From positions 1 to 46,057 of the forward strand of contig CADDYS010000006.1 of NCBI GenBank assembly GCA_902810715.1: a stretch of 46,057 bases of DNA. The letters run 5' to 3'. A program made the translations under genes and the position numbers. This document shows positions 1-10,706 of this stretch, piece by piece (the stretch's first letter is position 1; each line of letters begins with the position of its first letter). The notes beneath the pieces are model-generated. The model was not told the origin of the DNA. It was given only the letters and a program-made list of their open reading frames with translations, and did no database searches. The stretch comes from a bacterium. Its GTDB lineage: Bacteria; Actinomycetota; Aquicultoria; Aquicultorales; Aquicultoraceae.

Positions 1-123
1 AGTGGGTCGGGTGCTCGCAATGACGCCAAATATCATATGCAAGGTTGGCTTCTTTTTAAGGGGGCCTGGGCGTTTTGCCGAGGCCTGTTTGGTATGCTAT
101 AAGCATGCGAAGGCGATAAATAC

Positions 124-3100
124 ATGCAGCTAGAAAAAATACTAAGCGTAATTCAGAAAAACAAGAAATACAGCGAGTTGGTAAGCCGGATAGAAGAGGG
201 GGGCGGGGCTGCGATATCGGTCGGCTCTGCCGCAAGGCCCTACCTTATTGCCGCGCTTTTTAAAAGCGTTGGTAAACCGATACTGGTTATCACTCCAAAT
301 ACCGAGAAAGCCAGGCGTCTGGTTGAGGATTTGAAAGCATACTCAATCGAGGCCGGGCTTTTCCCCGAGGTTGAGACGATGCCGTACGACTCGCTCTCGC
401 CAAGCGCCGAGTCAGTGGGAAGAAGGCTGTCCATTCTTGATGAGATGATATCGGGCCTTACCAAAGTGTGGGTTACCCCGATGCAGCCGGCCATGCGCAT
501 TATCGCACCGGCCAACGCCGGGCTGCACCATCCGCTAAGGCTTAAAGTGGGCGATGAGGCGGACCTGTATGACTTGGCCGAGGTATTAACCAAAATGGGG
601 TATATACGCACTCCCCTGGTTGAGGGGCACGGGCAGTTTAGCATGCGGGGCGACATCATCGACATCTTTGCCTCCAATGCGCCAAGCCCCGTGCGGATTG
701 AGTTCTTTGGCGACGAGGTCGAGTCGATCCGCGCTTTTAGTGTATCCAGCCAGCGATCAACATCCAATTTAAAAGAAGTTAAGATTTACGGTTGCCGTCA
801 AGTATTACTGGATGAAAATACCGCCCAAAGAGCGGCCGGGCAGATTAAGGGTGAGTACCCCGACTACCTTGAGGAGGAGATCGGCAAGATAAAGGACCGG
901 CAATACTTTGAGGGCATCGACAAGTACCTGCCTTTCTTTTACGAAGATGCCGCAACGATTTTAGATTACGTGCCCAAGGACGCATTTTTAGTTATCGACG
1001 AACCGGAGGAGGCGACCCAACTTGGGCGTCAGCATGTTTTGCAGCAGCAGTCTTATATAGAGCACCTGGTTCAGCACAAGGCGATAATCAAGCCCCCACG
1101 GCCGTATTTCAAAAAACCAGAAGAGATAATTAATAGCAGTGCAAAAATCGAGCTTTCCTCGATCGGTAAAAACGGAAGCCCGGCCAGGGGAACGGCAAGT
1201 TTTGCCGTGTCCCCCATACAGCCCATCGCCGGAAAAATCGAGCAGCTAAAAGATGTCATTAAGGATTATATGAAACTTGGGCTTAAAGTCATCATTACGT
1301 TACCCGATGAAAACCAGCTTGCAAGGATGGCGGGTATCCTTACCAAGGATAATATTGCTTACTCAACCCGAGATCGTGTAGGTAAAAAAGAAGTAAGCTT
1401 GATGGTCGGCGATTTAAGCGGTGGGTTCTCAAGCACCGATGTCGGCCTTGCCATAATATCCTCTGCAGATATATTCGGTCGCCGGGTTGCACAGCGCAAA
1501 ATCCAACCTAAGGCAAAGGGCCGTGCAATCACCGATATCGCCGACTTAAAGATCGGCGATTACGTGGTACACAGCACGCATGGTATAGCGGTCTACGCCG
1601 GCCTGCAGCGAAGGGAAGTCGCCGGGGTTGTCCGCGATTACGCTGTCTTAGAGTACGCCGGGGGCGACCGGCTCTTTGTGCCGACCGATCAACTGGATCG
1701 CATCACAAAATTTATCGGGGCGGCCGGCGAGGTGCCGACAATATCCAGGCTCGGCGGTTCTGAGTGGCTAAAGGCCAAGAAGAAAGCCAGGGCCTCGGCG
1801 AAAAAAGTCGCCTATGACCTCTTATCCCTTTACGCCGAGCGGTCAAACACCAGGGGGTTTGCGTTCACGCCGGACTCCCCGTGGCAGAAGGAGCTTGAGG
1901 ATTCCTTTGTCTACGAGGAAACGCCGGACCAGCTAACTGCGGTGGAAGACATCAAGCAAGACATGGAGATTCCCAAACCGATGGACAGGCTGATATGCGG
2001 CGACGTTGGCTACGGCAAAACCGAGGTTGCGGTACGCGCCGCCTTTAAGGCTATCGTTGACGGCAAGCAGGTAATGGTCCTGGTGCCGACAACGATTCTC
2101 GCGCAGCAGCACTTTGCCACATTTAGCGAGCGATTCTCCACATTTCCGGTAACTGTTGAGATGGTAAGTCGTTTTAGATCACGGGCCGGGCAGCAAGATA
2201 TCATTGAGCGATTTAACGAAGGCAAGATTGATATCTTAATCGGGACCCACCGGCTGCTTCAATCCGATGTCAAGCCGTTTGATTTAGGCCTCGTTGTAAT
2301 AGATGAGGAACAGCGCTTTGGGGTAAACGACAAAGAGAAACTTCGCAGTTTTAAAAAGAGCGTGGATGTTTTAACGCTTAGCGCAACCCCGATCCCGCGC
2401 ACTCTTCAGATATCGCTTGCCGGCATCCGCGATATGTCGGTTATCGAGACCCCGCCGGAGGACCGCCACCCGATAATCACCCACGTGGGAAGATACAACG
2501 AGGAGATGATGGTGCAGGCGATAAGGCGAGAGCTTGGCCGCGGCGGGCAGGTTTACTTCGTCCACAACCGGGTTGGGACGATCACCCGCATTGCAAACCG
2601 CATCCAGGAACTCATTCCCGAGGCGCGTGTTGCAATTGCGCACGGGCAGATGGGCGAGCACCAGCTTGAAAAAGTAATGCTTGCCTTCTTGGATAGAAAA
2701 TACGATGTCCTGGTCTGTACGACGATTATCGAGTCCGGCATCGATATCCCAACCGTAAACACGCTAATCGTTGATCGGGCCGAGATGCTCGGCCTCGCGC
2801 AGCTTTATCAACTGCGCGGAAGGGTGGGGCGGTCAGACCGGCGCGCGTACGCCTATTTCTTCTTCTCGCCGCAGAAACTTCTGACGGTGCAGGCGTTTGA
2901 GAGGCTAAAGACGATAAACGATTTTACCGATCTGGGTTCGGGAATGAAGATCGCGCTTCGCGACCTTGAGATAAGAGGCGCGGGCAATCTCCTCGGCGCG
3001 GAGCAGCACGGCCACATGTCGGCAGTCGGCTTTGAGCTTTACTGCCAGATGCTTCGCGAGGCTATCGACGAGTTTGAGGGCAAGCCGGCGGTTAAGCCGG

Positions 3101-3561
3101 TTGAGATAAAGATCGACCTTCCGGTGAACGCATACCTACCCGAGTCGTATATATCTGAGGAGAGTCTAAGAATCGAGGCGTACAAGCGCATTATCATGGC
3201 GCGAAGCATACAAGATACCGAGGAGATTTCGCTTGAGCTAAAAGACCGCTACGGGGAATATCCAGACCCGGTTATAAAACTCCTTGGGATTGCAAAGATC
3301 CGCCTGCTCGCTAAAGAGCTTGGTATAACCGAGATAGTCTATCAAAGCGGCCGCGTAAAAATATCGCCGGTTCAACTTGGTAAGCAGCAAGAGCTTATAC
3401 TCAACACGTCGTACAACAACCTGATTTTTAAATCCGAGCGGCACTATCTTCTTATAACTAGGGCAGAGTCTGATAAAATAGTTGATTTTATGCTTACTTT
3501 GTTTGATGATATAATAAGTGCGCTCACTACGGGGGTAATGATAAGCCAGAAAGCGAGGTAA
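124..3561 (+). CDS. mfd: Transcription-repair coupling factor Mfd
   Basis: ATP-dependent DNA translocase that removes RNA polymerase stalled at lesions and recruits UvrA. The 1145 residues match the usual Mfd length (about 1150). The N-terminal third is UvrB-like. A CarD-like polymerase-interaction domain begins near residue 475 (IGDYVVHSTHGIAVY). The RecG-like helicase part has Walker A GDVGYGKTE near residue 626, a DEEQRFG box near 727 and LTLSATPIPRTL just after. The TRCF C-terminal domain fills the last 150 residues. The ATG at 124 has a weak GAAGG-type site upstream. The next gene starts 4 nt after the stop, so the two are probably co-transcribed. A possible promoter (TTGCCG, 16 nt, CTATAA at 97-102) lies upstream. 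Confidence 0.97.
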   Translation: MQLEKILSVIQKNKKYSELVSRIEEGGGAAISVGSAARPYLIAALFKSVGKPILVITPNTEKARRLVEDLKAYSIEAGLFPEVETMPYDSLSPSAESVGRRLSILDEMISGLTKVWVTPMQPAMRIIAPANAGLHHPLRLKVGDEADLYDLAEVLTKMGYIRTPLVEGHGQFSMRGDIIDIFASNAPSPVRIEFFGDEVESIRAFSVSSQRSTSNLKEVKIYGCRQVLLDENTAQRAAGQIKGEYPDYLEEEIGKIKDRQYFEGIDKYLPFFYEDAATILDYVPKDAFLVIDEPEEATQLGRQHVLQQQSYIEHLVQHKAIIKPPRPYFKKPEEIINSSAKIELSSIGKNGSPARGTASFAVSPIQPIAGKIEQLKDVIKDYMKLGLKVIITLPDENQLARMAGILTKDNIAYSTRDRVGKKEVSLMVGDLSGGFSSTDVGLAIISSADIFGRRVAQRKIQPKAKGRAITDIADLKIGDYVVHSTHGIAVYAGLQRREVAGVVRDYAVLEYAGGDRLFVPTDQLDRITKFIGAAGEVPTISRLGGSEWLKAKKKARASAKKVAYDLLSLYAERSNTRGFAFTPDSPWQKELEDSFVYEETPDQLTAVEDIKQDMEIPKPMDRLICGDVGYGKTEVAVRAAFKAIVDGKQVMVLVPTTILAQQHFATFSERFSTFPVTVEMVSRFRSRAGQQDIIERFNEGKIDILIGTHRLLQSDVKPFDLGLVVIDEEQRFGVNDKEKLRSFKKSVDVLTLSATPIPRTLQISLAGIRDMSVIETPPEDRHPIITHVGRYNEEMMVQAIRRELGRGGQVYFVHNRVGTITRIANRIQELIPEARVAIAHGQMGEHQLEKVMLAFLDRKYDVLVCTTIIESGIDIPTVNTLIVDRAEMLGLAQLYQLRGRVGRSDRRAYAYFFFSPQKLLTVQAFERLKTINDFTDLGSGMKIALRDLEIRGAGNLLGAEQHGHMSAVGFELYCQMLREAIDEFEGKPAVKPVEIKIDLPVNAYLPESYISEESLRIEAYKRIIMARSIQDTEEISLELKDRYGEYPDPVIKLLGIAKIRLLAKELGITEIVYQSGRVKISPVQLGKQQELILNTSYNNLIFKSERHYLLITRAESDKIVDFMLTLFDDIISALTTGVMISQKAR

Positions 3562-3565
3562 TTAA

Positions 3566-4609
3566 ATGAAACTTAGGAGGTACGGTATGGTGATTGCTTT
3601 AATTGCGGCAATTACCTTAACCGTTGCGGGGTGCTCGAAGGATCCCCTGGCTGCAACTATCAATGGAAAATCGATTACAGTAGCCGAAGTCGACAAACAG
3701 TTAGATCAGACATTAAAAGCATCGGGCCAGCAAAGTCAGGTTTTTGAAGGCCCGCAAGGAAAGCAGTTGAAAGATCAGTTTAGGATGCAGCTTCTTGATA
3801 GGATGGTCGACATCGAGATTATGACGCAAGAGGCTAATAAGCGCAGAATAAAGGTTACCGATAAAGATGTAGATGCAAAGTTGAAGCAGTTGATGAAGCA
3901 GCTTAATATCAAGGACGACAAGCAGCTTGATGATGCTTTAAAGCAAAGCGGTCTCACGAGGGACCAGATGAAAGACCAACTTCGCAAGGGTATCCTGAGA
4001 GATAAACTTGGCGAACAGGTCACAAAGGGTGTAAAGGTTACCGATAAAGAAGTTGAGAATTATTACAACACACACAAGAGCGAGTTTGCTACCAAAGACC
4101 GGATACATGCCGCCCACATACTCTTGCAAAAAGAAGAGGATGCAAAAAATGTGCTACAGCAGGTTCAGGGCGGCGGCGATTTTGCGGCGCTCGCCAAGCA
4201 GTATAACCCCGACAGCACCAAAAATACGGGCGGGGACCTATCCTGGATAAATAAAGACAGCCTGGATCCGGTATTTGCCGAGGCGGCTTGGAACCTTCAG
4301 CCCGGGCAAATAAACAGCCAGCCCATAAAAACGCAATTTGGCTATCATATAATCAAGTTGATCGATAAAAAGCTCGGCACTCAGAGGACGTTTGAGGAGG
4401 CAAAAGCCGACGCAAAGGAGAAGCTTCTGAAGCAGAAAAAGGCCGAGGTATGGCAGAAGTGGTTTAACGATATTAAGAAGAAGGCAGATGTTAAGAAGTA
4501 TCTCACACCGCCTAAGACCGAGGCGCCAATTGTTCCGTCACCCGGCGGCGCCCAGGGCGGGGCTCAGGGTAGTAGCCCTAGCGGAACGGTACCGCAAGCA
4601 AGTAACTAG
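3566..4609 (+). CDS. PrsA/SurA-like peptidyl-prolyl isomerase lipoprotein
   Basis: Extracytoplasmic parvulin-type foldase that should help exported proteins fold. The signal peptide has a KLRR n-region, a hydrophobic core and lipobox VAGC (Cys at residue 23), so it is a lipoprotein. A SurA_N-type chaperone region covers about residues 28-165. A PPIC domain covers about 178-268 (HAAHILL, GGDLSWI, FGYHIIKL). The C-terminus is a Pro/Gly/Ser-rich tail. Two starts are possible. ATG 3566 keeps the positively charged n-region. An in-frame ATG at 3587 sits ideally behind AGGAGG at 3575-3580 but would lose the charge. I prefer 3566. The gene follows mfd by 4 nt, and a hairpin after it may end the transcript. 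Confidence 0.92.
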   Translation: MKLRRYGMVIALIAAITLTVAGCSKDPLAATINGKSITVAEVDKQLDQTLKASGQQSQVFEGPQGKQLKDQFRMQLLDRMVDIEIMTQEANKRRIKVTDKDVDAKLKQLMKQLNIKDDKQLDDALKQSGLTRDQMKDQLRKGILRDKLGEQVTKGVKVTDKEVENYYNTHKSEFATKDRIHAAHILLQKEEDAKNVLQQVQGGGDFAALAKQYNPDSTKNTGGDLSWINKDSLDPVFAEAAWNLQPGQINSQPIKTQFGYHIIKLIDKKLGTQRTFEEAKADAKEKLLKQKKAEVWQKWFNDIKKKADVKKYLTPPKTEAPIVPSPGGAQGGAQGSSPSGTVPQASN

Positions 4610-4637
4610 CTGCATATAGTAAAGATGGATTAACCTC

Positions 4638-4660
4638 AGGGCCGGGATAAACTCGGCCCT
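4638..4660 (+). terminator. Hairpin after PPIase gene
   Basis: A 7 bp GC-rich stem (AGGGCCG at 4638-4644 with CGGCCCT at 4654-4660) lies 29 nt after the PPIase stop and before mazG. Only a short, broken T stretch follows, so it is at best a weak intrinsic terminator. Confidence 0.45.
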
Positions 4661-4696
4661 TTATGGTATCTTTATTCAACATGGGGGTGAAATTTT

Positions 4697-6765
<2,069 letters not shown>

Positions 6766-6793
6766 AATTATTGCCCTCATTACTTGCTATCAT

Positions 6794-6826
6794 GCTGTGA
6801 GCTGTCAGCTGAGAGCTGTGAGCTAA
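6794..6826. repeat. GCTGTGAGCT repeat between eno and pyk
   Basis: GCTGTGAGCT occurs twice as a direct repeat, separated by GTCAGCTGAGA. The segment also contains overlapping inverted AGCTG/CAGCT words. It fills most of the short eno-pyk spacer just upstream of the pyk ribosome site. It looks like a remnant of a dispersed repeat. No function is evident. Confidence 0.5.
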
Positions 6827-6842
6827 TTTGGAGGTTTTTTAA

Positions 6843-8252
6843 TTGAGGCACGCAAAGATCGTTTGTACGATCGGCCCGGCAAGCCGGGACATAGAAATAA
6901 TGAGGCAGTTGCTCGATGCGGGCATGGACGTCGTGCGCGTAAACATGGCGCACGGCAGCCATGGCGAACACAAACTAACCATATCCAACACCAGGCAACT
7001 CGAAGCCGAGAGCGGCAAGCCGATAGCCGTCTTGATGGATCTCGCCGGCCCCAAACTTAGAATAGGCGATATCGAGGGCGACGAGGTTATCCTGAACGAG
7101 GGCGACGAGTTTGTCGTCACAACCAAATCGATACCTGGGACAAAAGAGATCGTCTCAATCAACTACCCCGAGTTTCCAAGAGACGTAAAGCCCGGCGATA
7201 CAATCCTGATCGATGAGGGCCTTATTATCCTTGAGGTCGTCAAGGTCCACAAGGAGGATGTCGTCACAAAGGTAATTGAGGGCGGGCCGCTTGTCTCGCG
7301 GCGCGGGGTCCACCTGCCGGGCGTCAAAGTAAGTATTTCTCCGCTATCGGATAAAGACAGGCAAGACCTTGCCTTTGGGCTGGGGCAGGGTGTTGACTGG
7401 GTGGGACTTTCCTTCGTGAGAAACGCCGATGACGTAAAGATGCTAAAGGGGATGATCCTGGATACAGGCAGCAAGGCTAAGACAATCGCAAAGATTGAAA
7501 AGCAAGAGGCCGTAAAAGACATCGACAGCATAATCGAGGTGGCGGACGGCATCATGGTTGCCCGTGGCGACCTCGGCATTGAGATGCCCACCGAAGATGT
7601 TCCTATAGTCCAGAAGATGATAATCAATAAGTGTATAATCGCGGGCAAACCGGTTATAACCGCAACGCAGATGCTTGACTCGATGATTAGAAACCCGCGC
7701 CCGACAAGGGCCGAAGTAAGCGATGTCGCAAACGCTGTTCTTGACGGAACCGACGCGCTCATGCTTTCCGGCGAGACGGCTATGGGTAGGTTCCCGGTCG
7801 AGAGCGCAAATATGATGGCAAGAACAATCCTGGCAGCCGAGGCTACCCTAACCTACTGTGTTGATAGGGCAAATAAGAGCAGGATGCGCCTTACCACAAC
7901 CGAAGCGATAAGCAAGGCGACATGTGAGATAGCCGCCGCGCTTCAGGCAAGCGCGATAATTACCTCTACGCAATCCGGTACCACCGCAAGGCAAGTTGCG
8001 AAACACCGGCCGTCGCCGCCGATAATTGCGGTCAGCCCAAGTGAAGAAATCGTGCGCCAGCTTGAGCTTACCTGGGGTGTTATACCGCTTAAGGCAGGCC
8101 CCAGCATAAACCTTGATAACATGTTTGACATAGCGGTCGAGGCCCCGCTTAAGGCGGGCTTGATAGAAAAGGGCGACAAAGTCGTTATCACAGCCGGCGT
8201 ACTGGTAAACGTACCTGGCACGACAAACTTGATTAAGGTCCATAGAGTCTAG
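6843..8252 (+). CDS. pyk: Pyruvate kinase (predicted K+-independent type)
   Basis: Transfers phosphate from PEP to ADP in the last step of glycolysis. The 469 residues are a plain A/B/C-domain enzyme without the extra C-terminal phosphohistidine domain found in some Gram-positive enzymes. The active-site block KIEKQEAVKDIDSIIEVADG followed by VARGDLGIEMP is intact, as is SGETAMGRFP. The K+ site differs from the classic type: RVNMAHG replaces RxNFSHG, and DLAGPKLRI replaces DTKGPEIRT. Lys in place of the Glu is the known mark of K+-independent pyruvate kinases. The start is TTG 6843 behind GGAGG at 6830-6834; no ATG or GTG gives the conserved RHAKIVCTIGPAS start. Confidence 0.97.
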   Translation: MRHAKIVCTIGPASRDIEIMRQLLDAGMDVVRVNMAHGSHGEHKLTISNTRQLEAESGKPIAVLMDLAGPKLRIGDIEGDEVILNEGDEFVVTTKSIPGTKEIVSINYPEFPRDVKPGDTILIDEGLIILEVVKVHKEDVVTKVIEGGPLVSRRGVHLPGVKVSISPLSDKDRQDLAFGLGQGVDWVGLSFVRNADDVKMLKGMILDTGSKAKTIAKIEKQEAVKDIDSIIEVADGIMVARGDLGIEMPTEDVPIVQKMIINKCIIAGKPVITATQMLDSMIRNPRPTRAEVSDVANAVLDGTDALMLSGETAMGRFPVESANMMARTILAAEATLTYCVDRANKSRMRLTTTEAISKATCEIAAALQASAIITSTQSGTTARQVAKHRPSPPIIAVSPSEEIVRQLELTWGVIPLKAGPSINLDNMFDIAVEAPLKAGLIEKGDKVVITAGVLVNVPGTTNLIKVHRV

Positions 8253-8269
8253 CGAATTACCATCTTTCC

Positions 8270-8298
8270 TTTACCAACCGGTTGTAATATTATATATG
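8270..8298 (+). promoter_or_regulatory. Possible promoter before the FtsB-like gene
   Basis: TTTACC (8270-8275), a 17 nt spacer and TATATG (8293-8298) resemble a sigma-70-type promoter in the pyk/ftsB spacer. The match is partial and only visual. Confidence 0.3.
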
Positions 8299-8309
8299 AT
8301 GTGGGAATA

Positions 8310-8338
8310 GCGGTAAAAATCAGGCTGATTTTTACCGC
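8310..8338. other. 13 bp perfect hairpin upstream of the FtsB-like gene
   Basis: GCGGTAAAAATCA (8310-8322) pairs perfectly with 8326-8338 around a 3 nt loop. It lies after the possible promoter and before the chosen ATG at 8364. There is no T tract behind it, so it is either a factor-dependent pyk terminator or a 5' leader structure of the next gene. Confidence 0.6.
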
Positions 8339-8363
8339 CAAAACAACAGATGTAGCAGAAGAT

Positions 8364-8897
8364 ATGGCACAAAACGCAAAACAAAGTCGTAGAAAAGGTC
8401 GAACAACCGGTCAAAAAAAGGGCCAAAGGACGAGCCAAAAAAAGGCCGCCAGCGTCAGCGTCTTAAGGCCCAAGCCAAAGAAGCGGACAAAGGTTAAATA
8501 TGGCCGTGTGCTCATGCTCGGCCTTGTCATCTATTTTATAATATGGGCTGTTTATCCGGCCACTTTTCGTGTAAAGCAGGGCAGGGAGTTAGATAAGCTT
8601 AAAAAGCAGCTTGGGTACATTGACAAACAAAACACGGATATCCAGAAGGAAGTAGATTACTTAAACTCGGATGAGTATGTGGAGCAAAGGGCAAGGTCGC
8701 TTGGCTTATCTAAAGCTGATGAGGAAGTAATCGTAGTCATCCCCCCGGATTCAAAAGACTCAAGGGGCGCAAAAATCCCTAAAAATCCCGATAAACCACT
8801 AAAGAAGGAAGAAAACAAAGCCGAAAAAAAGGGTGAAAATAAGCCGGCAGCTTCCTTATGGGATAGAATTACAGGCTTTTTCTCAAGCAGATTTTAG
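8364..8897 (+). CDS. FtsB/DivIC-family septum formation initiator
   Basis: Small bitopic membrane protein of the divisome that would pair with FtsL and FtsQ/DivIB. About 45 very basic N-terminal residues (many Lys/Arg/Gln) face the cytoplasm. They are followed by a membrane segment (VLMLGLVIYFIIWAVYPATF, about 49-68), an extracytoplasmic coiled coil (LDKLKKQLGYIDKQNTDIQKEVDYL), the DivIC-type end YVEQRARSLGLSKADEEVIVVIP, and a Lys-rich tail. The reading frame stays open upstream to a GTG at 8301, but those codons run through a strong hairpin, so I start at ATG 8364. Its position after pyk and before an S1-domain gene matches the divIC neighbourhood in Gram-positive genomes. Confidence 0.85.
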   Translation: MAQNAKQSRRKGRTTGQKKGQRTSQKKAASVSVLRPKPKKRTKVKYGRVLMLGLVIYFIIWAVYPATFRVKQGRELDKLKKQLGYIDKQNTDIQKEVDYLNSDEYVEQRARSLGLSKADEEVIVVIPPDSKDSRGAKIPKNPDKPLKKEENKAEKKGENKPAASLWDRITGFFSSRF

Positions 8898-8915
8898 TTG
8901 CAAATATCACGACAC

Positions 8916-8945
8916 TTGACATATTCCCCGTTAAAATGGGAAAAT
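8916..8945 (+). promoter_or_regulatory. Possible promoter before the S1-domain gene
   Basis: A consensus -35 TTGACA (8916-8921) is followed after 18 nt by GAAAAT (8940-8945). The -35 is strong and the -10 is weak. It lies just after the FtsB-like stop and about 40 nt before the S1 gene start. Confidence 0.4.
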
Positions 8946-8984
8946 TTGCTTAATAAAAAGAAAGGAGTTTTTGCACAAAACCGC

Positions 8985-9377
8985 ATGTCTTTAGAAATTG
9001 GAACGGTTGTCGAAGGAAAGGTTGTAAAGACCACGAACTTCGGCGCATTCGTCGAACTGGTCGGAGGTCAAACGGGCCTCATCCATATCTCCGAGATTGC
9101 ACACTCTTACGTTAAAGACGTCAAGGATTTCCTACGCGAGAACGACTCAGTCACCGCAAAAGTTGTAGCAATTAAGCCCGATGGCAAGATCGATCTTTCT
9201 CTCAAGCAATTGGAAGGGCCAAAAGAGGAAGCTAAAACCTATGCATATGATAAGGTAGCCTCCTCACCGAGGAGCTCTAACAGCGATTCTTTTGAGAAAA
9301 TGATGAAAAACTTCCTCCGCTCAAGCGAAGAAAAACTAGGAGACCTTAAGAGACACATTGAAGGCAAACGCAATTAG
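8985..9377 (+). CDS. S1-domain RNA-binding protein (YabR/GSP13-like)
   Basis: Small protein with one S1/OB-fold RNA-binding domain at about residues 3-75 (GTVVEGKVVKTTNFGAFVELVGGQTGLIH, then DGKIDLSLKQ). A charged, probably flexible tail ends in a Lys/Arg-rich helix. The length (130 residues) and its place after a DivIC-like gene match B. subtilis YabR-type proteins, which associate with ribosomes. The frame is open further upstream to TTG 8898. ATG 8985 starts right at the conserved domain (MSLEIG). The purine-rich GGAG at 8964-8967 is rather far from it, so the exact start is uncertain. Confidence 0.85.
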   Translation: MSLEIGTVVEGKVVKTTNFGAFVELVGGQTGLIHISEIAHSYVKDVKDFLRENDSVTAKVVAIKPDGKIDLSLKQLEGPKEEAKTYAYDKVASSPRSSNSDSFEKMMKNFLRSSEEKLGDLKRHIEGKRN

Positions 9378-9534
9378 CAAAGGCGGCCTTTAGACTCTTA
9401 AAAATAAAGTTTTCCAAGAAAGTATCCTAAAGGATTATATCCGCGCGGGTGCTTTTTTGTTTTTATTGAGAATGAGCGATAGTATGAATGTGAAGAGATA
9501 AAGAACATCGAATGTAAGGAGCGCTACAGATAAA

Positions 9535-10461
9535 ATGATTGTTGGAGCGGTAGACATCGGGACTAACTCGGTCAGGCTTATAATCACCGAGAGAAAGGAT
9601 GGCCATTGGCATGACCTTATCCGCACAGTCGAGATCACCCGTCTGGGAGAGGGAGTGGATAAGACCCGCACCATCAAGCCCGAGGCGATGCAGAGGACTA
9701 TTGCTGTTCTTGCCCATTATAAGGAGCTTATGGAGAAGCACCATGTAGAAAAGTCAAAGGTGGTTTCAACCAGCGCCATGCGTGATGCAAAAAACGCTTC
9801 GGATTTTAAGGAGTTAGTTAAAGGGCGACTTGGTCTGGATATTGAGGTTATCTCGGGGGAAGAGGAGGGCCGCCTTACCTTTGCCGGGGCGGTTGGCCAG
9901 GATAGTTTGTCGCCCAAAGGGGAAGTTGCGCTCGTCGTTGATGTCGGCGGCGGGAGTACCGAGTATATCTACGGCAAGGAGACGGAAATCTACGGTGCAA
10001 CCAGCCTTAATATCGGCTCGGTTCGCTTAACCGAGCAGTTCTTAAAACACGACCCACCGACCGCCACCGAGCTTTTATCCGCAAGGCAGACCATAAGAGA
10101 GGCGGCCGGGCCGGTCTTCAAAAAAGTTGCCGATGCCAACCCGGGCGTGATGGTTGCGGTTGCCGGCACCGCCACCCAGCTTTCCGCCGTCTACTACGGT
10201 ATCGAGCCGTACGACCCGGAGAAAATCCACGGCTCTAAGCTAACGCTCACTGAACTACAAGAATTAATTCAAAAACTTGCATCAATATCTACCGAGGAGC
10301 GAAAAAAACTAAAGGGCATGCATCCCCAAAGGGCAGATGTCATTATCGGCGGCGCATTGATACTCGAGGAGACTCTCGATGAGTTATGCTTCAACGAGAT
10401 GATTATAAGCGAAAAAGACATCCTCGACGGGCTTATATACTCAATAGCAGATAACCGGTAA
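9535..10461 (+). CDS. ppx: Exopolyphosphatase / guanosine pentaphosphatase family (Ppx/GppA)
   Basis: Actin-like ATPase-fold phosphatase that releases phosphate from polyphosphate or pppGpp. Phosphate-binding motifs are AVDIGTNSVRLIITE near the N-terminus and VVDVGGGSTEYIYG near residue 139. The GTATQLSAVYYGI segment and the late EERKKLKGMHPQRADVI region are typical. At 308 residues it has only the two ASKHA domains and lacks the HD-type C-terminal extension of E. coli Ppx, the short form common in Actinobacteria. The sequence cannot decide between polyP and pppGpp as substrate. AGGAG at 9518-9522 is 12 nt from the ATG. A GTAG-type palindrome pair follows the stop. Confidence 0.93.
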   Translation: MIVGAVDIGTNSVRLIITERKDGHWHDLIRTVEITRLGEGVDKTRTIKPEAMQRTIAVLAHYKELMEKHHVEKSKVVSTSAMRDAKNASDFKELVKGRLGLDIEVISGEEEGRLTFAGAVGQDSLSPKGEVALVVDVGGGSTEYIYGKETEIYGATSLNIGSVRLTEQFLKHDPPTATELLSARQTIREAAGPVFKKVADANPGVMVAVAGTATQLSAVYYGIEPYDPEKIHGSKLTLTELQELIQKLASISTEERKKLKGMHPQRADVIIGGALILEETLDELCFNEMIISEKDILDGLIYSIADNR

Positions 10462-10480
10462 ATCGGTGACCGGGATATTA

Positions 10481-10530
10481 TAGCTGCCCGATTCATCGGG
10501 CCAAATAAGCTCCATAAATGGAGCAACTAC
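10481..10530. repeat. Head-to-head pair of GTAG-type palindromes (REP/BIME-like), copy 1
   Basis: Two units face each other. 10481-10501 reads TAGCTGCCCG, ATTCAT, CGGGC. 10509-10530 is the inverse unit ending in GCAACTAC. Each unit can fold on itself around a loop close to ATTTAT. The same unit recurs at 38138, 38167, 40496 and 41351. It sits between ppx and the tRNA promoter. Confidence 0.75.
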
Positions 10531-10546
10531 ACCGCCTGCTCTCACC

Positions 10547-10575
10547 TTGACTTTGTGCAGCGTACCCGGTAAATT
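10547..10575 (+). promoter_or_regulatory. Promoter of tRNA-Leu
   Basis: TTGACT (10547-10552), exactly 17 nt, then TAAATT (10570-10575). It ends 44 nt before the tRNA 5' end and is the best promoter match next to an RNA gene here. Confidence 0.6.
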
Positions 10576-10619
10576 TAATTAGGATTTCATGCCAATAAGC
10601 TTGCGAAAACAGAATAAAT

Positions 10620-10706
10620 GCCCGAGTGGCGGAATAGGCAGACGCAGCGGACTTAAAATCCGCCGGCCTTTTGGCCGTGCCGGTTCGACTCCGGCCTCGG
10701 GCACCA
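10620..10706 (+). tRNA. tRNA-Leu (anticodon UAA)
   Basis: An 87 nt class II tRNA. The acceptor stem GCCCGAG (10620-10626) pairs with CTCGGGC (10696-10702). The anticodon stem GCGGA/TCCGC encloses loop CTTAAAA, giving anticodon TAA, which reads UUA. A long variable arm (CGGCC TTTT GGCCG) is typical of Leu. The T arm contains GGTTCGACTCC. Discriminator A and a genome-encoded CCA end the gene at 10703-10706. Confidence 0.97.

Noticed and set aside
1-102. Open frame at the left edge as the tail of an upstream gene
   Set aside because: The peptide matches nothing I know. The GCTCGCAATGACG word near position 13 resembles the end of a common dispersed repeat, so I leave this stretch without a gene call.
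240-767. Long antisense open frame inside mfd
   Set aside because: It lies wholly inside a certain gene, shows no family resemblance and has the low-complexity Ser/Arg-rich composition of a shadow frame. The same holds for long antisense frames in pyk, the dehydratases and DUF4012.
9435-9470. Strong terminator after the S1 gene at the T-rich stretch
   Set aside because: The T run is real, but I cannot form a convincing GC stem directly before it; CCGCGCGG is too short to fold with a loop.
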